DNA of 64,000 nt from Nocardioides bruguierae (lineage in GTDB: Bacteria > Actinomycetota > Actinomycetes > Propionibacteriales > Nocardioidaceae), in assembly GCF_023656415.1 (NCBI RefSeq), contig NZ_JAMOIL010000001.1, positions 124,001-188,000 on the forward strand, given 5' to 3'. The translations under genes were made by a program, and so were the position numbers. Below, one piece after another: positions 1 to 9,723 of the stretch. The notes under the pieces were generated by a model. That model made no database searches and was not told the DNA's origin. It worked only from the letters and a program-made list of their open reading frames with translations. Within the stretch, counting starts at the first letter, position 1, and every line of letters begins with the position of its first letter.

Positions 1-609
1 GGCCTGCACGACCTCGACGAGGTTGTGCGGCGCGCAGTTGGTGGCCATGCCGACCGCGATGCCGGCCGAGCCGTTGACCAGGAGGTTCGGGATGGCGGCG
101 GGCAGCACCGCCGGCTCGAGCTCGCGGGAGTCGTAGTTGGGGCGGAAGTCGACGGTGTCCTCGTCGATGGAGGCGGTCATCGCCACGGCCGGCGAGGCCA
201 TCCGGCACTCGGTGTAACGCATCGCCGCGGGAGAGTCGTCGGGCGAGCCGAAGTTGCCGTGGCCGTCGACGTAGGGCAGCCGCATCACCCAGGGCTGCGC
301 CATGCGCACCAGGGCGTCGTAGATCGCGCCGTCGCCGTGCGGGTGCAGGCGGCCCATGACGTCGCCGACGACGCGGGCGGACTTCACGTGCCCGCGGTCC
401 GGCAGGAGCCGGTTGTCGTGCATCGTGTAGAGGATGCGGCGCTGCACCGGCTTGAGGCCGTCGCGCGCGTCCGGGAGGGCCCGGGAGTAGATGACCGAGT
501 AGGCGTACTCCAGGAAGGAGCTGCGCATCTCGTCGCCGACGTCGATGTCGAGGATGTGCTCCTCGAAGTCGTCCTCGGGCGGCGGGGTGGTGGTGCTGCG
601 TGCTGCCAT
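1..609 (-). CDS. parC: DNA topoisomerase IIA subunit A (ParC/GyrA-like), N-terminal part
   Basis: The first 203 residues of a type IIA topoisomerase A subunit; the rest lies beyond the left window edge. This subunit cleaves and rejoins DNA in an A2B2 complex with a GyrB/ParE partner. Visible hallmarks are the winged-helix stretch [13 protein letters not shown] and the AAMRYTECR motif, which carries the catalytic tyrosine. The position equal to E. coli GyrA Ser83 is Gly, and Asp87 is kept. The wording [10 protein letters not shown] and [13 protein letters not shown] suits the second, ParC-like actinobacterial paralogue better than housekeeping GyrA, but this is from memory of the family. ATG start at 609; a GAGAAT hexamer lies 7 bases upstream. 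It diverges from the acyl-CoA-synthetase fusion gene, 103 bases away. Confidence 0.9.
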   Translation of the reverse strand, partial: MAARSTTTPPPEDDFEEHILDIDVGDEMRSSFLEYAYSVIYSRALPDARDGLKPVQRRILYTMHDNRLLPDRGHVKSARVVGDVMGRLHPHGDGAIYDALVRMAQPWVMRLPYVDGHGNFGSPDDSPAAMRYTECRMASPAVAMTASIDEDTVDFRPNYDSRELEPAVLPAAIPNLLVNGSAGIAVGMATNCAPHNLVEVVQA

Positions 610-712
610 GGGCGTCATTCTCACGCCTGCGCCCCTCGCACCCGGCACCTGCCCCGCCCACGGGCGCGTCCCGTCCCCTCCCGGGCGTGCCCGCGCGGGT
701 AGATTGCTGCCC

Positions 713-3490
713 GTGAGCGACGGCCAGACCCCCACGACCGGAGCGACCCCCACCACCGGTGCCACCAGCACGGCCACGGGCCCCGAGGTGCACGTCGAGG
801 TCGCCGACGTGCCGGTCGCGCCCAAGCACTGGGCCGCCGACGTGCTGCTGCGCGACGGGCGCACCGCCCACATCCGGCCCATCGGCCCGGACGACGCCGA
901 GCTCCTGGTCGAGTTCTACAGCCGTGTCTCCGACCGCTCGAAGTACTACCGGTTCTTCTCCCCGATGCCGCGGCTGTCGGACAAGGACGTCTTCCGGTTC
1001 ACCCACGTCGACCACCGCGACCGGGTGGCGTTCGTGCTCATGCTCCAGCAGCAGATGATCGCCGTCGGCCGCTACGACCTCATCCGGCCCGGCGAGGCCG
1101 AGGTGGCGTTCCTCGTGGAGGACCAGCACCAGGGGCGCGGCATCGCCCAGGTGCTGCTCGAGCACCTGGCCCAGGCGGGTCGCGAGCGCAAGGTCGACCG
1201 GTTCATCGCCGAGGTCCTGCCCGACAACACGCGGATGATCCAGACCTTCCGCGACGCCGGCTACAAGGTCGTCTCGGAGTACGAGGACGGCGTCATCCAG
1301 CTCGAGTTCCCGATCGACGCCACCGACACCGCCATCGGTGTCATGCAGGCCCGCGAGCACCGGGCCGAGGCCGCCAGCATCGAGCGGTTCTTCCACCCGC
1401 GCTCGGTGGCGATCATCGGTGCCTCGCGACGTCAGGACACCATCGGTCAGACGCTGGTGCGCAACCTGGTCATGGGCGACTTCACCGGGCGCGTGTACGC
1501 CGTGAACCCCACCGGCTCGGCCGTCTCGGGCCTCCCCGCCTTCTCCAACGTCGTCGACATCCCGGACGACGTCGACCTCGCCGTGGTCGCGGTGCCGGCC
1601 GACGCGGTGCAGGACGTGGTGCTCGACTGCGCCGCCAAGGGCGTGCACGGCCTCGTGGTGATCTCCTCCGGGTTCGCCGAGACCGGCGAGGAGGGCCGCG
1701 CCCGCCAGCGCCGCCTCGTCGGCCTGTCCCGCTCCTACGGCCTGCGCCTGATCGGCCCCAACTGCCTCGGCATCATCAACACGCAGTCCGAGGTGTCGAT
1801 CAACGCCTCGCTCTCCCAGGTCATGCCGCCGCGCGGTCGCGCCGGCTTCTTCTGCCAGTCCGGCGCCCTGGGCTCGGCCATCCTGGAGAAGGTGCAGAAC
1901 CGGGGCCTGGGTCTGTCGACGTTCGTCTCGGCGGGCAACCGCGCCGACGTCTCCGGCAACGACCTCCTGCAGTACTGGGAGGAGGACGAGGCGACCGAGG
2001 TCGTGATGATGTACCTGGAGTCCATCGGCAACCCGCGCAAGTTCTCCCGGATCGCCCGTCGGGTCTCCCAGCGCAAGCCCGTCGTGGCCGTCCGCTCCGG
2101 GCGCACCACCCAGGGCGTGCCCATGGGTCACGCGGTCCGCAAGATCGCCGCGCCCCCGGCCGCCGTGGACGCGATGTTCCGCCAGGCGGGCATCATCCAG
2201 GTCGACAACCTGGAGGAGATGTTCGACGTCGCCCAGCTGGTGGCCCACCAGCCGCTGCCCCGCGGGCGCCGCGTGGCCATCGTCGGCAACTCCGACGCGC
2301 TCGGCCTGCTCGCCGCCGACGCGGCCGCCGCGGTCGGCCTGGTGGTCAACAAGTCCGTCTCGCTCGGCGCCGAGGCCGACGCCTCCGACTTCGAGGACGC
2401 GCTGGACGCCGCCATCGACGACCCCGACGTCGACTCCGTGATCGCGGTCTACATCCCGCCGCTCAACGTCTCCGGCGACGAGGTCGCGAACGTGCTGGCG
2501 GCCATCGGCGAGCAGTCCGACAAGCCGCTGGTCTCCAGCTTCCTCGGCGTCGAGGGCGTGCCCGAGCTGCTCCGGGTGCCCGACGTGGCGGGCACCGCGG
2601 CCGGCCGCGGCTCGGTGCCGTCCTACCCGGCGGTCGAGGCCGCCGTGCGCGCCCTGGCGCGGGTGGTGGAGTACTCCGTGTGGCTGCGCACGCCCGAGGG
2701 CAGCCCCGCGGAGGACGACTCCGTCGACGTGATCGGCGCCCGGACGCTCGTGGCCGACCGGCTGCGCGGGGCCAGCGGCACCGTGGAGCTCTCCCAGGAG
2801 GACGTGGCGACGCTGCTGTCCGCCTACGGGATCGAGACCTCCCCGTCCGTGCCGGTCACCTCCGTCGGCGAGGCGATCAAGGCGGGCGTCGACCTCGGCT
2901 GGGACGTCGTGCTCAAGGCGACCGCCGAGCACCTGCGCGAGCGGCCCGACCTGGCCCACGTGTGGCGCAACATCGACGGCGCCCACATGATGCGGGACGC
3001 CTGGGCGACCCTCACGCAGGTCGTCGGCGACCCCTCGCGGGCCGGGTTCGTGGTGCAGCGCACCGCGGCCCCCGGCGTCCCGATCTCCATCCGCTCCATC
3101 GAGGACCCGCTCTTCGGCCCGGTGGTCTCCTTCGGCATCTCCGGCCCGCTCACCGAGCTGCTGGAGGACCGGTCCTACCGCATCCCGCCGCTGACCGGCC
3201 GCGACGCGTCCACGATGGTGCGCGAGGTGCGCTCGGCGCCGCTGCTGTTCGGCTACCGCGGCGCGGACGTGGTCGACATCCGGGAGGTGGAGCGGCTGAT
3301 CCAGCGGGTCGCGCAGCTCCAGCACGACCTGCCGCAGGTCTCCACGCTCGAGCTCGGCCTCATCCTGGCCGGCCCCGACGGGGCGACCGTGCTGGCCGCC
3401 GAGGGACGCCTGGAGCCCGGCCCGGCGGCCCGCTCGGACTGGTTCGTGCGACGCCTGGGCCAGCAGGCCGGCGACACCCTGCCGAGCTGA
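713..3490 (+). CDS. GNAT acetyltransferase / ADP-forming acyl-CoA synthetase fusion
   Basis: A 925-residue multidomain protein. Residues about 43-200 form a GNAT domain with the acetyl-CoA loop QHQGRGIAQ. Residues about 225-330 are a CoA-binding Rossmann domain (SVAIIGAS). A succinyl-CoA-ligase-like segment follows, containing [11 protein letters not shown], and about 690-900 is an ATP-grasp domain. This is the Pat/AcuA-type protein lysine acetyltransferase architecture joined to an NDP-forming acyl-CoA ligase; such proteins acetylate and tune metabolic enzymes, often acyl-CoA synthetases. Whether the ligase half is active cannot be told here. The GTG at 713 was chosen because TAGATT ends 7 bases before it, a leaderless arrangement; an upstream in-frame extension is proline-rich and looks like noncoding translation. 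Confidence 0.88.
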   Translation: MSDGQTPTTGATPTTGATSTATGPEVHVEVADVPVAPKHWAADVLLRDGRTAHIRPIGPDDAELLVEFYSRVSDRSKYYRFFSPMPRLSDKDVFRFTHVDHRDRVAFVLMLQQQMIAVGRYDLIRPGEAEVAFLVEDQHQGRGIAQVLLEHLAQAGRERKVDRFIAEVLPDNTRMIQTFRDAGYKVVSEYEDGVIQLEFPIDATDTAIGVMQAREHRAEAASIERFFHPRSVAIIGASRRQDTIGQTLVRNLVMGDFTGRVYAVNPTGSAVSGLPAFSNVVDIPDDVDLAVVAVPADAVQDVVLDCAAKGVHGLVVISSGFAETGEEGRARQRRLVGLSRSYGLRLIGPNCLGIINTQSEVSINASLSQVMPPRGRAGFFCQSGALGSAILEKVQNRGLGLSTFVSAGNRADVSGNDLLQYWEEDEATEVVMMYLESIGNPRKFSRIARRVSQRKPVVAVRSGRTTQGVPMGHAVRKIAAPPAAVDAMFRQAGIIQVDNLEEMFDVAQLVAHQPLPRGRRVAIVGNSDALGLLAADAAAAVGLVVNKSVSLGAEADASDFEDALDAAIDDPDVDSVIAVYIPPLNVSGDEVANVLAAIGEQSDKPLVSSFLGVEGVPELLRVPDVAGTAAGRGSVPSYPAVEAAVRALARVVEYSVWLRTPEGSPAEDDSVDVIGARTLVADRLRGASGTVELSQEDVATLLSAYGIETSPSVPVTSVGEAIKAGVDLGWDVVLKATAEHLRERPDLAHVWRNIDGAHMMRDAWATLTQVVGDPSRAGFVVQRTAAPGVPISIRSIEDPLFGPVVSFGISGPLTELLEDRSYRIPPLTGRDASTMVREVRSAPLLFGYRGADVVDIREVERLIQRVAQLQHDLPQVSTLELGLILAGPDGATVLAAEGRLEPGPAARSDWFVRRLGQQAGDTLPS

Positions 3491-3508
3491 CGCTCCTATC
3501 CTGCGCTC

Positions 3509-4123
3509 GTGATCATCTCCGACCGCGCCCGGCTGCTGTTCGTCCACGTCCAGCAGACCGGCGGCGCCGTGGTGGCCGGGAGGCTGCGCGAGCTGCTGCC
3601 CGACGCCCGACGCCTGCCCGGCGTCGACCGGCACGCGCCGCTGGGCCAGCTGCTGCGCGCGGAGCCCGGCCTGACGGGTCACTGGACCTTCGGGGTCGTC
3701 CGCAACCCGTGGGCACGCACCTGGTCCTGGTGGCGGCACGTGGAGCGCGTGCGCACCGGCACCGCGAGCGCCGAGGGCGGGGAGCGACGCCAGCAGTTCC
3801 TGGCCGAGGTCGGGGAGACCTGCGAGGACTTCGAGGCGTTCGTGATGCGCGGGCTGGGGGAGTACCAGCGGCTGCAGACCCCGCAGGTGCGCTACCTGAC
3901 CACCCGCGGACGCCGGGCCGACCTGATCGGTCGGCAGGAGAGCCTCGAGGCCGACCTGCGGGCCGTCGTCGCGCGGCTCGAGCTCCCCTGGACCCCGCTG
4001 ACCGACGGGCCGGACCTCGCCGGCGACCCGGAGGCCTACCGCGAGGCCTACTCCGAGCCCATGCGCCGCCGGGTCGAGGCGGTCTTCGCCCGCGACGTGG
4101 CGGCCTTCGGCTACGAGTTCTGA
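3509..4123 (+). CDS. Sulfotransferase family 2-like protein
   Basis: A 204-residue protein with the layout of PAPS-dependent sulfotransferases. Near the N-terminus FVHVQQTGGAVV corresponds to the 5'-phosphosulfate loop (usually FxHxPKTGGTS), although the usual Lys is Gln here. VVRNPWARTWSWW matches the 3'-phosphate-binding RNP motif, and DLIGRQESLEADL plus the ending FGYEF match conserved later segments. It probably transfers sulfate to a carbohydrate or lipid acceptor, but the altered first loop leaves catalysis open. The GTG start follows TATCCT by 6 bases. It sits 18 bases after the synthetase fusion and may also be reached by read-through. Confidence 0.72.
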   Translation: MIISDRARLLFVHVQQTGGAVVAGRLRELLPDARRLPGVDRHAPLGQLLRAEPGLTGHWTFGVVRNPWARTWSWWRHVERVRTGTASAEGGERRQQFLAEVGETCEDFEAFVMRGLGEYQRLQTPQVRYLTTRGRRADLIGRQESLEADLRAVVARLELPWTPLTDGPDLAGDPEAYREAYSEPMRRRVEAVFARDVAAFGYEF

Positions 4124-4176
4124 GGTGCGCCGGGGCTACCCGTGGGGCGCACAGGTGCGCGTGCGAGACTGACGGC

Positions 4177-4764
4177 ATGCGGAGCACCCGTACCGACGAC
4201 CGTGACCGACAGGCGGACCTGCGCCGGGCCATCGACCGGACCGGCTACTACCCCGACGTCGTGGCCGACGGGGTCTCGGCGGCCCTGGCCGGCGAGCAGG
4301 TCGTGTCCTTCTTCGTCCACCACGAGCCGACGTTCGAGCACGACGAGGTGCGCCGCCACCTCTCGGTGCTGGTGCTGACCCCGACCCGCCTGGTCCTGGC
4401 GCACACCGACGAGCACGCCGGCGACGACCTGCTCCCGGAGCCCTACACCTCCACCTCCACCGAGGCGATCCGGCTGACGTCGGTCTCCTCCGTGGTGGTC
4501 ACGCGGATGGTCACCAACCCGTCCAAGGGCCCGAGCACGCCCGCCGAGGCGAACATGACGATCGGCTGGGGCGGCGTCGGGCGGCTCGACCTCGAGCCCG
4601 CCGGCTGCAACGACCCCAGCTGCGAGGCGGACCACGGCTACACCGGCGTCCTGGCCTCGGACGACTTCTCGCTGCGGGTCTCCGCGGCGGCCGACGGGGT
4701 CGAGGCCGTGACCGGGCTGCTCGCGTTCGCCGAGAGCCTCTCGGCCCTCACGCAGACCTCCTGA
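4177..4764 (+). CDS. DUF5998 family protein
   Basis: A 195-residue protein recognised as the actinobacterial DUF5998 family, function unknown. It opens with a short helical segment (RRAIDRTGYYPDVVADGV), then alternating strands. Near the C-terminus a CNDPSCEADHGYTG stretch has paired Cys and His residues that could bind metal or pack structurally. No signal peptide or membrane segment is seen, so it is probably cytoplasmic. In actinobacteria this family commonly precedes an alkaline-phosphatase-superfamily phosphodiesterase, as it does here with 14 bases between the genes, suggesting an operon. The ATG start follows GAGACT by 6 bases, a near match to the leaderless pattern. Confidence 0.82.
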   Translation: MRSTRTDDRDRQADLRRAIDRTGYYPDVVADGVSAALAGEQVVSFFVHHEPTFEHDEVRRHLSVLVLTPTRLVLAHTDEHAGDDLLPEPYTSTSTEAIRLTSVSSVVVTRMVTNPSKGPSTPAEANMTIGWGGVGRLDLEPAGCNDPSCEADHGYTGVLASDDFSLRVSAAADGVEAVTGLLAFAESLSALTQTS

Positions 4765-4778
4765 CCACCGGACCCGCC

Positions 4779-5903
4779 TTGGCCGACGACGCCCGGTTCC
4801 GGCTGCCCGCGTACGGCACCGCCGCCCTCTCCGACGTGGTGCCCGCGATCGCGCGCGCCGTGGGCCAGCCCATCCAGGAGAGCTCGCCGCTGGAGCTGGA
4901 GGACGCGGCCGCCTACGTGGTCTTCCTCGTCGACGGGCTCGGCCTGCGGCTGCTGGAGCAGCACGCCGACATGGCGCCGTTCCTCTCCGACCTGCTGCGC
5001 CCGGGGACGCGGCTGACCGCCGGCGTCCCCACCACCACCGCCACGAGCCTCACCAGCCTCAGCACCGGCCTGCTGCCCGGCACCCACGGCGTCGTCGGCT
5101 ACCTCTCGCGGGTCCCCGGCACCAACGACCTGCTCAACGCGCTCCAGTGGGACCGCGACGTCGACCCGCGCGACTGGCAGCCCCACCGCACCGCCTTCGG
5201 CCGCCTGCGCGCCACCGGCTGCGACGTCACCGTGGTGAACAAGCGCGAGTTCGAGGGCTCCGGTCTCACCACGGCCGCCCAGCGGGGCGCCGACTTCGTC
5301 GGTGCCGACCGCGTGGGCGAGCGCATCGCCGCGGCCGTGGCCGCCGCCGGCCGTGGGCCCTCGCTCACCTACCTCTACGACGGCGACCTCGACTGGACGG
5401 GGCACCGCTACGGCGTCGCCAGCCACCACTGGCAGGCGCAGCTGGCGATGATCGACGCCCAGGCCGAGCAGCTGCGCGAGGAGCTGCCCCCGCACGTGCG
5501 GCTGCTGGTGCTGGCCGACCACGGCATGGTGGACGCCGACCCCGCGACCCAGGTCGACGTGGACGTGCGCACCGACCTGCGCGACGGCGTGACCCTGTTC
5601 GGCGGCGAGGCCCGGTTCCGGCAGCTCTACTGCGCGCGCGGCGCGCATGACGACGTCGTGGCCGCCTGGCGCGAGGCGATGGGCTCCACCGCCGTCGTCG
5701 TCACCCGCGACGAGGCCGTCGACGAGGGCTGGTTCGGGCCCCTGGACGCCGGCGTGGTGCCGCGCATCGGTGACGTGCTCGTGGCCTGCCGCGACCGGGC
5801 CTCGGTGGTGGCGAGCGTCGAGATGGCCTACGAGGCCAGGCTCGTCGGCATGCACGGCTCGCTCACCGACGAGGAGATGCTCGTCCCGCTCCTCGTGGAC
5901 TGA
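4779..5903 (+). CDS. Alkaline phosphatase superfamily phosphodiesterase
   Basis: A 374-residue enzyme of the nucleotide pyrophosphatase/type I phosphodiesterase family, which hydrolyses phosphodiester or pyrophosphate bonds using two metal ions. The family residues are visible: the metal-binding Asp in VVFLVDGLG, the nucleophilic Thr in PTTTATSLTSLSTG, an Asp/His pair in DGDLDWTGHRYG, and the final LADHGMVD. No signal peptide is evident, so it is likely intracellular, unlike many extracellular members. The TTG start gives a sensible N-terminus and places the gene 14 bases after the DUF5998 gene, consistent with co-transcription. The substrate is not predictable. Confidence 0.87.
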   Translation: MADDARFRLPAYGTAALSDVVPAIARAVGQPIQESSPLELEDAAAYVVFLVDGLGLRLLEQHADMAPFLSDLLRPGTRLTAGVPTTTATSLTSLSTGLLPGTHGVVGYLSRVPGTNDLLNALQWDRDVDPRDWQPHRTAFGRLRATGCDVTVVNKREFEGSGLTTAAQRGADFVGADRVGERIAAAVAAAGRGPSLTYLYDGDLDWTGHRYGVASHHWQAQLAMIDAQAEQLREELPPHVRLLVLADHGMVDADPATQVDVDVRTDLRDGVTLFGGEARFRQLYCARGAHDDVVAAWREAMGSTAVVVTRDEAVDEGWFGPLDAGVVPRIGDVLVACRDRASVVASVEMAYEARLVGMHGSLTDEEMLVPLLVD

Positions 5904-5943
5904 CGGACGCGGGCTCGAGCTCGGTCTGGGGCTCGAACTGGGG

Positions 5944-6489
5944 CTACACGCGCTCCATCGGGGCGTGCGGCAGCGGGGGCAGGGCGACGCGGACCCGGTC
6001 GCCGACGCGCACGTCCCCGCCCGCCAGCACGACGCCCATGACGCCTGCGCGGCGGACGACGGCACCGTCGTCGCCCCGGCCGACCACGCGCTCGAGCAGG
6101 CCGGGGGAGAAGGACTCGATCTGGGCGCAGGGGTTGCGCAGGCCGGTGAGGCCGATCCGGGTCTCGTCCCCGAGCGCCACGACCGTGCCGACGGGGAGGC
6201 TCAGAAGGTCGAGGCCGCGGGTGGTCACGTTCTCGCCGAGGTCACCGGGAGCGACCGCGAAGCCGGCCTCCACGAGCTCGTCCAGCAGCTCGGCGGCGAC
6301 GAGGTGGACCTGACGCAGGTTCGGCTGCGTCGGGTCCTGCGCGACGCGGGATCGGTGCCGCACGGTCGCACCCGCGTGCGCGTCGCCCTCGACGCCGAGG
6401 CCGGCCACGAGGCGCAGCTGCGCGTGCGGCTGCTTGCTGAAGGTGTGCTCGGCGCTGCGGTGCAGCGCCACCACCCGACCGTCGTCCAC
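5944..6489 (-). CDS. MOSC domain protein (YiiM-like)
   Basis: A 181-residue single MOSC domain protein. MOSC domains are beta-barrels that bind molybdenum cofactor through a conserved Cys, seen here in LRNPCAQIE, preceded by the typical GDLGENVTTRGLDL segment. Members deliver sulfur or reduce N-hydroxylated compounds; the exact substrate is unknown. The GTG start at 6489 is preceded by TAGGCT with 7 bases between, a leaderless arrangement. It lies tail to tail with the phosphodiesterase gene. A second, longer MOSC protein is at 32273-33127. Confidence 0.88.
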   Translation of the reverse strand: MDDGRVVALHRSAEHTFSKQPHAQLRLVAGLGVEGDAHAGATVRHRSRVAQDPTQPNLRQVHLVAAELLDELVEAGFAVAPGDLGENVTTRGLDLLSLPVGTVVALGDETRIGLTGLRNPCAQIESFSPGLLERVVGRGDDGAVVRRAGVMGVVLAGGDVRVGDRVRVALPPLPHAPMERV

Positions 6490-6509
6490 GCGCGGCAGCC
6501 TACGACGCG

Positions 6510-7019
6510 TCAGCGTCGCAGGGTGGGACCGGACTCATCGACCGGCTTCGTCCCCAGGCCCAGGCGCCAGGTCTCGGTGTCGGCCCCCGCGTGGACGCGG
6601 GTGAACCCGCACGCCCGCAGCACGCCCCGGGAGCGGGCGTGCGCGGGGGAGACCAGTGCGAGGAGGGCCGGCAGCCCCCGACGACCGGCCTCGACGACCC
6701 CGGCCGCGAGCACGGCGGAGCCGAGGCCTCGGCCCCACCGGGCGGAGGGCCCCACGGCGTAGCCCACCTCGGTCGCGTCCGGCCCCGCGGCGAGGTCGAG
6801 GTAGCCGACGACGCCCAGGCCCGGTGTGGTCGCCGCCAGGCGCTCCCACCCGGGGAACCGGGCGGAGCGGCTCACCAGCCGCCGCTGGTGCTCGCGGTGC
6901 TCGGCAGCCGTGCGGCACGACCAGCCGGCCAGCGCGACGAAGGCCGGGTCGAGGGCCCAGGAGGCCACCACGCCCGCGTCCTGGAGCGTGAACGCGCGCA
7001 GGGTGACCGGCGGCGTCAC
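6510..7019 (-). CDS. GNAT family N-acetyltransferase
   Basis: A 169-residue GNAT protein of the RimJ-like type that acetylates an amino group using acetyl-CoA. It starts VTLRAFTLQDAGVVASW, the usual first strand and helix, and carries the acetyl-CoA pyrophosphate loop in SARWGRGLGSAV, followed by GVLRACGFTRV near the end. The GTG start overlaps the thymidine kinase stop codon by four bases (GTGA), so translation is probably coupled to tdk. Substrate unknown. The shared operon with tdk does not by itself imply a role in nucleotide metabolism. Confidence 0.85.
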   Translation of the reverse strand: MTPPVTLRAFTLQDAGVVASWALDPAFVALAGWSCRTAAEHREHQRRLVSRSARFPGWERLAATTPGLGVVGYLDLAAGPDATEVGYAVGPSARWGRGLGSAVLAAGVVEAGRRGLPALLALVSPAHARSRGVLRACGFTRVHAGADTETWRLGLGTKPVDESGPTLRR

Positions 7020-7690
7020 CCGAAGGGCAGCGGCTCGGGGGCGAGGGAGACCGCCTTGGCGCGCGCGGCGGTGAGCCTGCGGCGGTGGTGCTGGCGGCAG
7101 AGGACCTCGTAGGCGACGTCGACGTCGGCGTCCCCGCCGCGGCCGTGCACGTGCTCGCCCTGCTCGACGTCGCCGACGACCACCTGGTCGCCCTCGACGA
7201 CCATCACGCCGTTCTCGGTGCGGGCGTTGTGGGTGGCGCGCTTGCCGCACCAGCACAGGGCCTCGACCTGGAGCACGTTCATCCGGTCGGCCAGCTCCAC
7301 CAGCCGGGCGGCACCCGGGAACAGCTGGGTGCGGAAGTCGGTGAGGATGCCGAACGCGAACACGTCGATCTGCAGCTCGTCGACGATCTTGGCGAGGCCG
7401 TCGATCTGCTCGGGCGTGTAGAACTGCGCCTCGTCGCACACGAGGTAGTCGATGCGCGCGCCGTGGGTGAGCTCGCTGACCACGTAGGACCAGAAGTCGA
7501 ACTCCGGGCCGACCTCGGCGGCGTCGTGGGTCAGCCCCAGGCGGCTGGTGATGCGTCCGGCGCCAGCCCGGTCACGGGTCACGAAGATGCGCCCCGCGCG
7601 CCCGCGGGCGGCGTGGTTGTGGTTGGTCTGGAGGGCCAACGTGGACTTGCCGGAGTCCATCGTGCCGGTGAAGAACTGGAGCTCGGCCAC
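7016..7690 (-). CDS. tdk: Thymidine kinase (type II)
   Basis: Phosphorylates thymidine to dTMP in the salvage pathway. The 224-residue protein shows the P-loop FTGTMDSGKST at its N-terminus, the Walker-B-like VCDEAQF motif, the lasso-region segment after EALCWCGKRATHN, and a C-terminal CRQHH that together with the CWC pair forms the structural zinc site of bacterial type II kinases. The GTG at 7690 gives the standard family start (AELQFFTG); an upstream GTG at 7708 would add six residues. It is the first gene of a two-gene unit with the overlapping GNAT gene. Confidence 0.95.
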   Translation of the reverse strand: MAELQFFTGTMDSGKSTLALQTNHNHAARGRAGRIFVTRDRAGAGRITSRLGLTHDAAEVGPEFDFWSYVVSELTHGARIDYLVCDEAQFYTPEQIDGLAKIVDELQIDVFAFGILTDFRTQLFPGAARLVELADRMNVLQVEALCWCGKRATHNARTENGVMVVEGDQVVVGDVEQGEHVHGRGGDADVDVAYEVLCRQHHRRRLTAARAKAVSLAPEPLPFG

Positions 7691-7791
7691 GGGGCGTGAT
7701 CCTCTCACGTCCGGCTCGGCGGTGACCCGCGGGGCCTCGGCCCGGCGTGCCCCCGGGAGAGACGCCGAGGCGGCCCGGCAGGATGGCGTCC

Positions 7792-8616
7792 ATGCTGACC
7801 AGCCCGCTCGTCGACATCGCCACGCTCCGCACCCACCTGGAGGCCGGACTGCCGGTCACGCTGCTCGACGTCCGCTACCGCCTGGGCGGCCCGGCGGGCC
7901 CCGACGAGCACGAGGCCGGGCACCTGCCGGGCGCCGCCTACGTCGACCTGGACTCGGCTCTGGCAGGCGCCCCCGGGGACGGCGGCCGGCACCCGCTGCC
8001 GCAGACCTCGGTGCTCCAGGACGCGATGCGGGCCGCGGGCGTGCGCTCGGGGGTGCCGGTCGTGGTGCTCGACGACTGGTCCGGCCACGCCGCCGCCCGG
8101 TGCTGGTGGCTGCTGCGCCACCACGGTGTCGACGACGTCGCGGTGCTGGACGGCGGGCTCGCCGCCTGGGTCGCCGCCGGGCTGCCGCTGGAGACCGGTC
8201 CCGTCGACCCGGAGCCGGGCGACGTGACGCTGACGCCGGGCCGGATGCCCGTCGTCGAGGCCTCGGCGGTGCCCGGGGTCGACGTGCTCCTGGACGCCCG
8301 GGCGCCGGAGCGCTTCCGGGGCGAGGTCGAGCCCGTGGACCCGGTCGCGGGGCACGTCCCCGGTGCCCGCAACGCCCCCAGCACCGCGAACCTCGGCGCG
8401 GACGGGCTGTTCCTGGCCCCCGACGTGCTGGCGGAGCGCTACGCCGGCCTCGGCGCCGTGCCGGGCGCGGACGTGGCGGTGTACTGCGGCTCGGGCGTCA
8501 CCGCGGCCCTCGACGTCCTGGCGCTGGAGGTGGCGGGCGTGCGTGCCGCGCTGTACCCCGGCAGCTGGAGCCACTGGGTCACCGACCCCTCGCGGCCGGT
8601 GGCCACGGGGGAGTAG
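7792..8616 (+). CDS. sseA: Sulfurtransferase (tandem rhodanese domains)
   Basis: A 274-residue protein with two rhodanese domains, the usual form of thiosulfate or 3-mercaptopyruvate sulfurtransferases. The N-terminal domain is non-catalytic, with Asp at the Cys position (VVLDDWSGHAAAR). The C-terminal domain has the active loop CGSGVTA, where Cys carries the persulfide; this loop is typical of the mercaptopyruvate type. GAAYVDLDSAL and GHVPGARNAPS mark the conserved turn of each domain. Two in-frame ATG codons lie at 7783 and 7792; 7792 was chosen because CAGGA then sits at a workable distance. It diverges from tdk. Confidence 0.9.
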   Translation: MLTSPLVDIATLRTHLEAGLPVTLLDVRYRLGGPAGPDEHEAGHLPGAAYVDLDSALAGAPGDGGRHPLPQTSVLQDAMRAAGVRSGVPVVVLDDWSGHAAARCWWLLRHHGVDDVAVLDGGLAAWVAAGLPLETGPVDPEPGDVTLTPGRMPVVEASAVPGVDVLLDARAPERFRGEVEPVDPVAGHVPGARNAPSTANLGADGLFLAPDVLAERYAGLGAVPGADVAVYCGSGVTAALDVLALEVAGVRAALYPGSWSHWVTDPSRPVATGE

Positions 8617-8641
8617 CGGGCGCGGCGGCCGCGGGTGTTGC

Positions 8642-9604
8642 TCAGTCCTGGCTGTTGCCGAACATGATCTCGTCCCACGACGGGACGGAGGCCCGTCCGC
8701 GCTTGCGGCTGGGGCGGCGCGCGGGCTTGGTCGGCTCCTCGGCGGGCTCGTCGGCGGCGGGCGCCTCAGCGACCGGCTCCGGAGCGGACGACTGCTGGAC
8801 GGCGGGCTCGGCGGGCTCGGCCACCGGGTCCGCCAGCGGCTCCACGACCGTGTCCTCCGGTGCCTCCGGCTCGGCCGTGGGCCGAGCCGGGGCGTCGGCG
8901 GCGTCGGTCGGCACGTCGAGGTAGGCCTCCATGGAGGCCACGAACTCCAGCGGCTCGTCGTCGGAGGGCTGCGCCGCGGCCAGGCGGCGCTCGCGGGCGA
9001 GGCGCAGGTCGTCGCGGGCGGGCTCCGGCTCGGGCAGCGGCTCGCCGATCAGCCACTTGGCCTCGTCGTTGTCCATCACCACGTAGTTGCCGGGCGGGTC
9101 GAAGGTGAACCGGGCCATGCCGGTGCGGTCCGGGGTGGCGAACTCGCCGACCAGCACCCAGCGGCCGTCCTCGCGGCGCCAGGAGTCCCACGAGACCACG
9201 TCGGAGTGCAGGCCCAGGCCCGAGAGGCGCTCCGTCACCGCGCGGCCGAGGATGCGGGGGCCCTCGGCCTCGCGACCGCGCACCGACGACCGCTGTGCGC
9301 GCTGGGCCATGTGCTCACGCTCGGCCAGCACCGGGCCCGCGTAGGGCTGGATGCGCTCGACGCTGGTGCGCGCCGCCTCGGCGACCGCCTCGGGGGTCTC
9401 GCCGGCGCGGATCCGGGCCTGGATCTCGCGGGGGCGGAGGGCGCTGTCCATGGTGATCTCCAACTGGCCTTGGGATGCGGTGTCGCCCGACAGGGCGGCG
9501 CGGAGCCGGGAGTCGTTGTCGACGGTGAAGCGGACGCCGGCCTCGCTGACCAGGAGGAGCTGCTTCCCGTCCCCGCTGATCCCAGCGAGGGTCAGGTGCA
9601 CCAC
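8642..9604 (-). CDS. sepH: Septation protein SepH
   Basis: A 320-residue member of the SepH (formerly DUF3071) family, an actinobacterial cell-division protein reported to bind FtsZ and promote its assembly. The conserved N-terminal domain begins VHLTLAGISGDGKQLLL and includes the helix-turn-helix-like segment LRPREIQARIRAGETPEAV. The C-terminal half is a long low-complexity Ala/Pro/Glu tail ending in a basic patch (RRPSRKRGR) and SVPSWDEIMFG, a conserved terminal motif. The GTG at 9604 was picked because AGGAGG lies 10 bases upstream. It diverges from the TRIC-type channel gene. Confidence 0.9.
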   Translation of the reverse strand: MVHLTLAGISGDGKQLLLVSEAGVRFTVDNDSRLRAALSGDTASQGQLEITMDSALRPREIQARIRAGETPEAVAEAARTSVERIQPYAGPVLAEREHMAQRAQRSSVRGREAEGPRILGRAVTERLSGLGLHSDVVSWDSWRREDGRWVLVGEFATPDRTGMARFTFDPPGNYVVMDNDEAKWLIGEPLPEPEPARDDLRLARERRLAAAQPSDDEPLEFVASMEAYLDVPTDAADAPARPTAEPEAPEDTVVEPLADPVAEPAEPAVQQSSAPEPVAEAPAADEPAEEPTKPARRPSRKRGRASVPSWDEIMFGNSQD

Positions 9605-9723
9605 CTCCGAGCCACCTCCTCCTGCGCTCCCGCGGCACCGCTGGTCAGCGGCCCTGTCTCCGGTGGGCGCAAGGTTACGCCCCACAACCAGGCAGAACGC
9701 GAATGTCGCCTACCCTGCGATCC

